A stretch of DNA of 64,000 nt. Source: Janthinobacterium agaricidamnosum. Lineage in GTDB: Bacteria; Pseudomonadota; Gammaproteobacteria; Burkholderiales; Burkholderiaceae_D. The translations under genes and the position numbers were made by a program. Below the pieces are notes generated by a model. It did not search any database. It worked only from the letters and a program-made list of their open reading frames with translations, and was not told where the DNA came from. Shown in pieces: positions 57,176 through 64,000 of the stretch. How positions within the stretch are numbered: position 1 is the stretch's first letter; the number at the start of each line of letters is the position of its first letter. The stretch lies in the NCBI RefSeq assembly GCF_003667705.1, contig NZ_CP033019.1, positions 5,952,001-6,016,000 on the forward strand, given 5' to 3'.

Positions 57176-58634
57176 GGGGATTCTTTGCATTTTTGTCGAG
57201 AAAAGCGGCGGGCAGGAACAGCGCCAGGCAGCCCAGCAAACTCCACATCAAGGTGCTGGAGAACGACACGAACATGGGGATCGCATTCAAGACCAGCACG
57301 ATGACGATGAAGACCTTGGCGATGCCTCGGTGACTGAGCTGGATATTCGTCGTTTTGATGGCGCCATGGAAGGCGGCGCCGAACCAGGCGGCCATCTGGT
57401 CGTAGGCGACGGGCACGGAGCGCGACCAGGTCATTTCCTCGCCCGTGAGTTCCGCCGCCAGCTTGGTCTGTCCCTGCTCGAATTCATAGACGCGCGTGCT
57501 GTCGCCGACGGCCACCTTCCAGTTGAAGGCGCCGGCCGCATACACGACCTGCGAGCCGTAGTCATACAGTTTGCGGTAGGTGGCGCCATCGAGCGTGCAG
57601 CTGGCGGCGTCCAGCGAGGCCCAGCTGGGCCAGTTCGGCAGCACGTTCGAGCGCGACCAGCCCTCGTCCGTTTCCACCAGCCAGAAGAAGCCGGCGCGCG
57701 CGTTGTACAGCAGGTATTCGTTCCACTCGCTGCCCTCGTCGTCGGCGCGGCGCATCATGCCGATCACCGTGAAATCCACATTGCTGATCTTCGCGCTGGC
57801 GCCCAGTTCCAGCGTGATGTCGGCGTTCTCGTGCACCTGCTTGCCGATGGCCAGCACCTGCGCTTCCGGGCCGCTGGCGTCGAGCTGCGCGTGGCAGGCG
57901 GGACACACGAGCTGCGCCGCCGCACCCGGCACATATTGAATGCCGCTGCCGCAGGAGGGGCAGTCGAGCGCATCGAGCTTGCCGCGGTACTTGCCGGCGC
58001 TCCTGGCGATGGCCTCGTCGTCGCGCAGCAGCTGGCACTGCAAACTGTCCAGGGTGACGGCGACGCCCTGGTAGACGACCGGTTGCGGGCCATCCGTGTA
58101 GTCGAGCGTGACGAAGCTCGCGTAGTTGCGGAAGTCCGCCACCTGGATGCGCCAGCCGGCGCCCACCTTGAAGGGCAGCTCGCCCTGGCCGGCGATGCAT
58201 TCGGCATTGCGGATCTCGGCCGCCGTGTACGGTTCGCCGCAGATTGTGTAGCGCCTGCCCGGCGCCAGCTCGCCAAAGGCGGGCAGGGCATCCTGCGTGC
58301 CGCGCTCGCGCGTCAGCGTGTACAGGCCGGACGAGTCGCCCAGCCACGCGGTGCTGGCGTCGTCGAACAGCAGATACCACTCGTTCCACGTGCCGGCGCT
58401 GTAGCGCTGCTGGATGCGCCCGACGACGGTGAAGTGCACGCCGTCGTGCACGCCGGCCGTGCCGATCTGGATCGGCGAATAGTCTTCCAGGACGGCCGAC
58501 ATCTTGCCCACGTCCCTGACGGCATCGGCGTCCTTGAGGATGGTGCTGTGGCAGTACTCGCACACGGCGAGCACGGAAGCGTGCGAGCGGAAATGCACTT
58601 CCGCGCCGCAGCTGGGACAGGAAACAGTTTGCAT
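57168..58634 (-). CDS. DUF4178-domain protein with zinc ribbons and C-terminal membrane segments
   Basis: A 488-residue protein. An N-terminal zinc ribbon (CPSCGAEVHF...CEYC, residues 6-33) is followed by a first DUF4178 domain (about 55-190; WNEWYLLFDDASTAWL), a second zinc ribbon (CPSCGSGIQYV...CPACH, about 225-250), a second DUF4178 domain (about 270-420; WNEYLLYNARAGFFWLVE), then two C-terminal TM helices (about 440-480). The internal duplication is clear. The family is uncharacterised but recurs beside DUF350, SPFH and polyamine genes. It lies 20 bp after the SPFH gene stop. Confidence 0.82.
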   Translation of the reverse strand: MQTVSCPSCGAEVHFRSHASVLAVCEYCHSTILKDADAVRDVGKMSAVLEDYSPIQIGTAGVHDGVHFTVVGRIQQRYSAGTWNEWYLLFDDASTAWLGDSSGLYTLTRERGTQDALPAFGELAPGRRYTICGEPYTAAEIRNAECIAGQGELPFKVGAGWRIQVADFRNYASFVTLDYTDGPQPVVYQGVAVTLDSLQCQLLRDDEAIARSAGKYRGKLDALDCPSCGSGIQYVPGAAAQLVCPACHAQLDASGPEAQVLAIGKQVHENADITLELGASAKISNVDFTVIGMMRRADDEGSEWNEYLLYNARAGFFWLVETDEGWSRSNVLPNWPSWASLDAASCTLDGATYRKLYDYGSQVVYAAGAFNWKVAVGDSTRVYEFEQGQTKLAAELTGEEMTWSRSVPVAYDQMAAWFGAAFHGAIKTTNIQLSHRGIAKVFIVIVLVLNAIPMFVSFSSTLMWSLLGCLALFLPAAFLDKNAKNPHE

Positions 58635-58654
58635 GCAGTCGTATTTCGCCCTAA

Positions 58655-59683
58655 TCAGCCGATCAGTTTTTTCAGCAGTTCAGCCTTGGCGCCATCGTAG
58701 TCGGCCGGCGAAATGAGTCCCTTGTCCAGTAAACCCTTGAGTTTTTCCAGGCGCGCCTCGACCGGTTCTTCCGCGGGTGCGGGTGGCGCCGCCGGAGCGG
58801 GCTGCTGCAGCGCACCGCCCATGCTTTGCGCCATCACCTGGCCGATCGACAGCCCGGCGCCGAGGCCCGCGCCGATACCGGCCATGCCGCCCTCGTTCTG
58901 CGCCGCCAGCGGGATCGCGTTGGCCACCTGGAATTTGGTGTAGCCGCTCATCTTGTCGGCACCCAGGCCGCCCTTCATGCCGGCGGAAATACGCTCGTCG
59001 AGCGCCGCCTGCAATTCCTCGGGCAGGCTGATGCTGGCCACGTTGAATTCATCGAGGCCCACGCCGTAGCGGGCAAACGCCTGCGTCAGGCCATCCTTGA
59101 CCTCTTGCGCCATCAGCGCCTGGTTGGCCGCCATGTCGAGGAAGGGAACATTCGCGCCGCCCAGCGAGCTGGCCATGCTCGACATCAGAATGCCGCGCAA
59201 CTGATCTTCCACCTCGTCGCGCGTATAGACTTCGCGCGTGCCGCTGATCTCGGTGAAGAAGGTGCGGGCGTCGGCGATGCGGTACGAATACATGCCGAAG
59301 GCGCGCACGCGGATCATGTCGAAATCCTTGTCGCGGATGGTGATCGGCTGCGGCGTGCCCCACTTGCGGCCGGTCTGCACGCGCGTGCTGAAGTAATACA
59401 CGTCCGACTTGAACGGCGAATCGAACAGCTTGTCCCAGTTTTTCAGGTTGGTCAGCAACGGTAACGTTTGCGTCGTCAGCTTGTGCGTGCCGGGACCGAA
59501 GACGTCGGCGATCTTGCCTTCATTGACGAAGACGGCGACCTGCGATTCGCGCACATTCAGGATGGCGCCGTTCTGGATCTCGAAATCCTGCATGGGGAAG
59601 CGCCAGGCCAGCACGCCTTCCGTCTCTTCGTTCCACTGCAGTACGTCGATAAACTGCTTCTTGATAAAGCTGCCGAGGCTCAT
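58655..59683 (-). CDS. SPFH-domain protein with C-terminal SHOCT domain
   Basis: A 342-residue YdjI-like SPFH (band 7) protein. MSLGSFIKKQFIDVLQW start; SPFH core about 25-250 (LNVRESQVAVFVNEGKIADVFGPG); a Gly/Ala/Met linker; Pro/Ala-rich segment; a C-terminal SHOCT motif (LEKLKGLLDKGLISPADYDG). AAGGA upstream supports ATG 59683. SPFH proteins form membrane microdomain scaffolds. It lacks a canonical membrane helix, like other YdjI proteins. Confidence 0.86.
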   Translation of the reverse strand: MSLGSFIKKQFIDVLQWNEETEGVLAWRFPMQDFEIQNGAILNVRESQVAVFVNEGKIADVFGPGTHKLTTQTLPLLTNLKNWDKLFDSPFKSDVYYFSTRVQTGRKWGTPQPITIRDKDFDMIRVRAFGMYSYRIADARTFFTEISGTREVYTRDEVEDQLRGILMSSMASSLGGANVPFLDMAANQALMAQEVKDGLTQAFARYGVGLDEFNVASISLPEELQAALDERISAGMKGGLGADKMSGYTKFQVANAIPLAAQNEGGMAGIGAGLGAGLSIGQVMAQSMGGALQQPAPAAPPAPAEEPVEARLEKLKGLLDKGLISPADYDGAKAELLKKLIG

Positions 59684-59714
59684 GATGGATGTCCTTGAAT
59701 AAGATAAAGCGGTG

Positions 59715-60101
59715 TCAGGAAATGCAGGCGGCGTTGATGGCGCCGATCGACAGCGAAATGGCGCCCAGCAGGCCGCCGAAGGCGCTGTTGTTCGATTCGA
59801 TCTGATCCTTCGACATGCGCAGCAGGCGCGTGGTGACCACATACGCGAGCAATTGCACCACCATGGCGCCGAAGGCCCAGGCGAAGAATTGCTGGTAGTC
59901 GGCCGTGTGCATCAGGGACGAGGCAATGGTGGCGGAAAATCCCAGCAGCGCGCCGCCCAGCGACAGGGCCGCCGCCTGGTTGCCCTGGCGGATCAGCAGC
60001 ACTTCGTTATACGGCGTGACGCGCGTGTAGATGATAAAAAATACAATCAACAGCCCGGCGGCCAGTAAAAGATGGATCAGATAGTTTAGGATGGCGGGCA
60101 C
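59715..60101 (-). CDS. DUF350 membrane protein
   Basis: A 128-residue integral membrane protein of DUF350 (YjfL-type) with four predicted helices (LLLAAGLLIVFFIIYTRVTP; ALSLGGALLGFSATIASS; FAWAFGAMVVQLLAYVV; AFGGLLGAISLSIGAINAA). GTG start at 60101 with GAGGAAA upstream. First gene of the minus-strand operon, divergent by 59 bp from the aminopropyltransferase gene. Confidence 0.88.
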   Translation of the reverse strand: MPAILNYLIHLLLAAGLLIVFFIIYTRVTPYNEVLLIRQGNQAAALSLGGALLGFSATIASSLMHTADYQQFFAWAFGAMVVQLLAYVVTTRLLRMSKDQIESNNSAFGGLLGAISLSIGAINAACIS

Positions 60102-60160
60102 GGCTTTCCTCGCAATGAGTATTTGATAACGTCAACGCATATTAGAACAAAAAAAGTCCA

Positions 60161-61672
60161 ATGAACAAAAAGATTCTGATCTTGTCCGTCTTCGTGGTCG
60201 CCTCCTGCGGCCTCGCGTATGAGCTGATCGCCGGCGCCATGTCCAGCTACCTGCTCGGCGATTCGATCCTGCAGTTTTCCACCATCATTGGCTGTTACCT
60301 GTTTGCCATGGGTGTGGGTGCTCACTTTTCCAAGTATGTAAAGGACGACGATGTGCTCTCGCGCTTCGTCGACATCGAGCTGGCCGTGGGCCTGATCGGC
60401 GGCCTGTCGGCCGCCATCCTGTTCATGACGTTTTCGTGGATGGCCGCGCCCTTTCGGACCTTATTGTATGTGATGGTGTTCCTGATCGGCGCACTGGTCG
60501 GCATGGAAGTGCCGCTGGTGATGCGCGCGCTGAACACGCGGCAAACCGAATTTTCCGAACTGGTCAGCCGCGTGCTCACCTTCGATTACCTGGGTGCGCT
60601 GGCCGTCTCCCTGCTGTTTCCGCTGGTGCTGTCGCCCTACCTGGGCCTGGTGCGCACGGGCTTTTTGTTCGGCATGCTCAATGTGGGCGTGGGCCTGTGG
60701 ACGATTTACGTGTTCCGCGCGGAGCTGAAGAACCTCACGGGGCGCTTCCTGCGCGCCTGCGCCGTGATGCTGGTGCTGGTCGCCGGCTTTGCCATGTCCG
60801 ACCGCATGGTGGCCTGGGGCGAGCACGGCCTGTTCGGCGACCAGATCGTGTATTCCACCACCACGCCCTACCAGCGCCTGGTGATCACGCGCTGGAAGGA
60901 CGATACGCGGCTCTACATCAACGGCAACCTGCAGTTTTCCTCGCGCGACGAGTACCGCTACCACGAGGCGCTGGTGCACCCCGTGCTCGAAGCGCTGCCG
61001 TGGGCGCGCCGCGTGCTGGTGCTGGGCGGCGGCGATGGCCTGGCGCTGCGCGAAATCCTGCGTTATCCACAGATCGAACACGTCACCGTGGTCGACCTCG
61101 ATCCTGCCATGACGGCCGCGTTTACCACGCGCCCGGAACTGGCAAAGTTAAATAACAACGCGTTCTCGGACAAGCGCGTCACCGTCGTCAATGCCGATGC
61201 CGCCGTCTGGCTGCGCAACAACGGCGACATGTTCGACGCGGCCATCGTCGATTTCCCCGATCCGTCCAGCTTCGCGCTCGGCAAACTGTATTCGGTGCCG
61301 TTCTACGACCTGGTGAAAAAGCACCTGGCGGCCAAGGGCTTGATGGTGGTGCAATCGACGTCGCCGTTCTTTGCCCCGCACGCCTACTGGACCATCAATT
61401 CGACCCTGCGCGAAGTGGGCATGCGCACCTGGCCCTACCACGCCTACGTGCCCTCGTTCGGTGAATGGGGTTTTATCCTTGCCTCGCCCCAGCTCGACTA
61501 CGCACCGCCGACGCAATACCGCCTGCCGATGCGCTACCTGAATGCGGACACCACGCGCGAGATGTTCATCTTCCCGCCCGACATGCAGCCGCTGCCCATG
61601 GCGCCGAACCGCTTGAATACCCAGTCGCTCGTGCATGAATTCGAGCAGGACTGGAACCGGGTGATCCGCTGA
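60161..61672 (+). CDS. Membrane-embedded polyamine aminopropyltransferase (spermidine synthase-like)
   Basis: A 503-residue fusion: N-terminal block of about seven membrane helices (residues 5-215) and a C-terminal spermidine synthase-type Rossmann domain (VLGGGDGLALREILRY, VVDLDPAM, DFPDPSSFALGKLYSVPFY). It transfers an aminopropyl group from decarboxylated SAM, made by SpeD in this cluster. The membrane domain suggests a membrane-bound or lipid-linked acceptor rather than free putrescine (inference). Its TGA overlaps the next ATG. Confidence 0.88.
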   Translation: MNKKILILSVFVVASCGLAYELIAGAMSSYLLGDSILQFSTIIGCYLFAMGVGAHFSKYVKDDDVLSRFVDIELAVGLIGGLSAAILFMTFSWMAAPFRTLLYVMVFLIGALVGMEVPLVMRALNTRQTEFSELVSRVLTFDYLGALAVSLLFPLVLSPYLGLVRTGFLFGMLNVGVGLWTIYVFRAELKNLTGRFLRACAVMLVLVAGFAMSDRMVAWGEHGLFGDQIVYSTTTPYQRLVITRWKDDTRLYINGNLQFSSRDEYRYHEALVHPVLEALPWARRVLVLGGGDGLALREILRYPQIEHVTVVDLDPAMTAAFTTRPELAKLNNNAFSDKRVTVVNADAAVWLRNNGDMFDAAIVDFPDPSSFALGKLYSVPFYDLVKKHLAAKGLMVVQSTSPFFAPHAYWTINSTLREVGMRTWPYHAYVPSFGEWGFILASPQLDYAPPTQYRLPMRYLNADTTREMFIFPPDMQPLPMAPNRLNTQSLVHEFEQDWNRVIR

Positions 61673-63303
61673 TGCAGCGCCGCTCCTTCATGCTGTGGGC
61701 CGCCGGCGGCACCGCGGCGGCGGCGGCCGGCATCGGCAGCATCGCCGCGTATCTGCGCTGGCAGGAAATCACGCCCAAGGTGCTGTATCCGGGCCGCAGC
61801 GAGGGGCATTATTTGCGCAAGCTGCTGCGCGAGGGCACGGCGCTGCCGCCGCCTGCACGCACCTTGACGACCGACGTGGCCATCCTCGGCTCCGGCATCG
61901 CGGGCCTGACGGCCGCCTGGCGTTTGAACAAGCTGGGGCACAGGGATTTTCTCATGATCGATGGCCCGCAGCCGTATGGCAACGCGGCCGGCGGCCACTT
62001 CGGCGACCTGGCCTATCCGACCGGTGGCCATTACCTGCCGTTGCCGTCGCCCGAATCGACCCATGTGCGAGAGATCCTGTTCGACCTGGGGATTATCCAG
62101 CGCGATCCGCAGGCGGAAAAGCCATATTACGACGAGCGCTACATCCTGCACGCTCCGGAAGAGCGATTGCTGTTCAACGGCCACTGGCAGGACGGCTTCA
62201 TTCCCACCGAAGGCGTGCCGCCTGCGGAACTGGCGCAGCATGAACGCTTCTTTGCCGAGGTGCGGCGTTTGCGCCAGGCGCATGGCAACGATGGCAAGCG
62301 CGTCTTCGTCTTTCCTACCGTGGCGTCGTCGCAAGATCCGGCCTGGCAGGCGCTCGACACCATCACCTTGAAGCAGTGGATGGAGCGCGAAGGCTATACC
62401 TCGCCCACCCTGCACTGGTATCTGAATTACTGCTGCCGCGACGATTACGGCACGCGCTACGACCAGGTCTCGGCCTGGGCCGGCCTGCATTACTACTGCA
62501 GCCGCTGGGGCCAGGCCGCCAATGCGGGCAATGGCGCCTGGCTGACCTGGCCGGGCGGCATGCAACCGGTCGCCACGGCCATGGAACAGGCGTCCAAGGT
62601 CCGGCGCCACGCGGGCACGGTGGTTTCCCTCACGACGACGGCCAACGGCGTGGAAGCGCTGTGCCTGGAACTGGTCGACGGCCAGCCGCGCACCTACCTG
62701 GTCAAGGCGCGCAAGGCCATCTGCGCCATGCCGCTGTACGTGGCGGCGCGCGTGGTGAAGAACATCGCCGACTATGGCTTCGACGCGAAACGCGATACGC
62801 CCGCGTATGCGCCGTGGCTGGTGGCGAATTTTTTACTGAAACGCTTTCCCGACGAACTGCCGCATGCGCCCCTGTGCTGGGACAACGTGGTGTACCAGGA
62901 ACCGGGCCTCGGCTACGTCGTCTCGACCCACCAGGACATCCGCGTGCGCCCGCCCGAGAAAACCGTCTTCAGCGCCTACGTGGCCCTGTCCGACCGCACG
63001 CCGCAGCAAGCGCGCAAATGGTTAGATGTGGCCAGCCCCGAAGAACTGCTGGCGCTGGCCAGCGTCGATTTAAAGACGGCGTATGGGCGCGATTTTGCCA
63101 GCAGCGTAGAGCGCGTCGACATCACCGTGCGCGGTCACGCCATGGCGGCGCCCTTGCCGGGCTTTCGCAGCAACGCGGGCTTGAAGGCCTTGCGCGAACA
63201 CGACGGCGCCATCCTGTTCGCGCATGCGGATTTGTCGGGCTTTTCCGTGTTCGAGGAGGCGGCATGGTGGGGGGATAGGGCGGCGCGGCTGGCGGCTGTC
63301 TGA
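61672..63303 (+). CDS. FAD-dependent amine-oxidase-like oxidoreductase
   Basis: A 543-residue flavoprotein. N-terminal RRSFMLWAAGG resembles a twin-arginine-type signal or membrane anchor (only RR-S-F present); FAD-binding TDVAILGSGIAGLTAAWRL (about 67-85). A C-terminal FAD-closing stretch (GAILFAHADLSGFSVFEEAA) matches flavin amine oxidases. One-base overlap (TGATG) with the aminopropyltransferase gene. Polyamine oxidation is the simplest guess; the substrate is not known. Confidence 0.82.
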   Translation: MQRRSFMLWAAGGTAAAAAGIGSIAAYLRWQEITPKVLYPGRSEGHYLRKLLREGTALPPPARTLTTDVAILGSGIAGLTAAWRLNKLGHRDFLMIDGPQPYGNAAGGHFGDLAYPTGGHYLPLPSPESTHVREILFDLGIIQRDPQAEKPYYDERYILHAPEERLLFNGHWQDGFIPTEGVPPAELAQHERFFAEVRRLRQAHGNDGKRVFVFPTVASSQDPAWQALDTITLKQWMEREGYTSPTLHWYLNYCCRDDYGTRYDQVSAWAGLHYYCSRWGQAANAGNGAWLTWPGGMQPVATAMEQASKVRRHAGTVVSLTTTANGVEALCLELVDGQPRTYLVKARKAICAMPLYVAARVVKNIADYGFDAKRDTPAYAPWLVANFLLKRFPDELPHAPLCWDNVVYQEPGLGYVVSTHQDIRVRPPEKTVFSAYVALSDRTPQQARKWLDVASPEELLALASVDLKTAYGRDFASSVERVDITVRGHAMAAPLPGFRSNAGLKALREHDGAILFAHADLSGFSVFEEAAWWGDRAARLAAV

Positions 63304-63423
63304 CGCGATGCAAAAGTCGCCTTAGATGATTTCTGTCAACCTCTTCATTTTTTTCCAAAACATAATAAATAGCTGTACCGCTTGTGCGGACAGCTTTCTT
63401 TTTGTGTTAACAATGGAGCGAAA

Positions 63424-63939
63424 ATGAAGCAGACAAAGCATCGGTTTGAGGACGGCAGGATGGAAAAAATACGCCGTAGTGTCACGTCTATTTTCTTTCC
63501 GCTAGCAAAGTGGCGCTACTTTGTGCTGTTTCAATCCAAGGCCCAGGCAACTTCCTGGATCGTTACCCTGCTGATATGCATGGTAGCCATCACTTATCTT
63601 TTTTCTCTGGATCGTGAATCGAAGGCGCCACTTGAGGTGGTATTGCTGGGGGCGGGGATAGGATCGTTGTTCTCGCTGATAGCCGTCCTTCCGGCCGCAT
63701 TCAAGGTACGGGATAATGGACTTGGCATGCTTGGGGAAATAGAAGTGCGTCTGTTAAAAATGCATTATGTCGAGGAAGCGCGCCATACTGGCATCGTTAT
63801 CTATCGGCAGAATTTGCCGCGCTTGCTGCGCTGGGATGAGGGCAATATCGAGATCAGGAACGAGGAAGGTGTTTTCGTGGTCAGTGGTGGGTATCTTTCG
63901 TTGCGAAAGCTTCGTGGTGGCTTGCTGAAATCATATTGA
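63424..63939 (+). CDS. Hypothetical two-TM membrane protein
   Basis: A 171-residue protein starting at ATG 63424 (GGAG 6 bp upstream). Two membrane helices: about 43-61 (WIVTLLICMVAITYLFSL) and about 73-95 (LLGAGIGSLFSLIAVLPAAF); the C-terminal soluble part (IEVRLLKMHYVEEARHTG) has no recognised domain. Its base composition looks lower in GC than that of its neighbours, which may indicate transfer. It does not appear to belong to the polyamine cluster. Confidence 0.6.
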   Translation: MKQTKHRFEDGRMEKIRRSVTSIFFPLAKWRYFVLFQSKAQATSWIVTLLICMVAITYLFSLDRESKAPLEVVLLGAGIGSLFSLIAVLPAAFKVRDNGLGMLGEIEVRLLKMHYVEEARHTGIVIYRQNLPRLLRWDEGNIEIRNEEGVFVVSGGYLSLRKLRGGLLKSY

Positions 63940-63954
63940 TGATGTGAATGGAAT

Positions 63955-63980
63955 AAAAAAGGCCGGCGCGAACGCCGGCC
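63955..63980 (-). terminator. Terminator of a gene beyond the right edge
   Basis: An 8-bp stem GGCCGGCG / CGCCGGCC with loop CGAA; the minus strand reads into six T residues, indicating a minus-strand gene ending just outside or at the window edge. Confidence 0.7.
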
Positions 63981-64000
63981 AGAGCCCCCTAAGGCTCGAA

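Overview
This 64 kb window is a continuous stretch of a high-GC betaproteobacterial chromosome. Gene content and protein character point to Oxalobacteraceae, most likely a Janthinobacterium- or Massilia-like species; this assignment rests on recognition of protein families, not on a database search. There are no rRNA or tRNA genes, CRISPR arrays, insertion sequences or prophage genes that I can support.

Layout from left to right. A truncated DUF3772/MscS-type mechanosensitive channel gene (1-1602, minus) is followed by a four-gene MoxR AAA ATPase / vWA-like / beta-propeller cluster (1974-8017) that resembles the predicted MoxR-vWA-bpX ternary systems. Next is a three-gene operon for folate- and B12-independent methionine synthesis (FMN reductase, MesX/DUF1852, MesD; 8104-10786, minus) with a divergent LysR regulator. 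Then come a beta-lactamase-fold lipoprotein, glmS, an Lrp/AsnC regulator, a 650 bp gene-free stretch with five perfect DnaA boxes, glmU, and a forward block of small housekeeping genes (DUF6279 lipoprotein, rsmD, coaD, YfhL ferredoxin, chalcone-isomerase-like protein). LysR, chemotaxis and proline-catabolism genes (Lrp-type regulator divergent from an RHH-less putA) and an MTA/SAH nucleosidase lead into a 1.46 kb gene-free region, 29428-30885. That region contains three tandem, similarly built modules, each with a DnaA-trio-like tract, a DnaA box 13-14 bp away, and a further box pair about 140 bp on. It looks like a replication origin.

Right of this region are a GMC oxidoreductase, a complete branched-chain amino acid ABC transporter (livG-F-J-H-M), a 3-hydroxybutyrate oligomer hydrolase, an EAL phosphodiesterase and an iron-type alcohol dehydrogenase. 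An orphan nuoA follows that is interrupted by an in-frame TGA, then a SugE/Gdx guanidinium exporter behind a guanidine-II riboswitch. mnmG(gidA)-rsmG(gidB)-parA-parB and the full atpIBEFHAGDC operon come next. Four parS sites lie at 36.9-42.6 kb, between the origin-like region and parAB, so origin, centromere and segregation genes sit within 18 kb.

The right end holds a long-form RsgA GTPase with an unusual hairpin-rich leader. After it comes a divergent polyamine/membrane cluster: speD, a Gly/Ser-rich membrane peptide, DUF4178, SPFH-SHOCT and DUF350 on the minus strand, and a membrane-embedded aminopropyltransferase plus an FAD-dependent oxidoreductase on the plus strand. The window closes with an unrecognised two-TM protein.

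The parts most worth a second look are the tri-modular origin-like region, the orphan nuoA with its nonsense codon, the 18-bp repeat array upstream of parA, the bpX-type ternary cluster and the polyamine/SPFH cluster.
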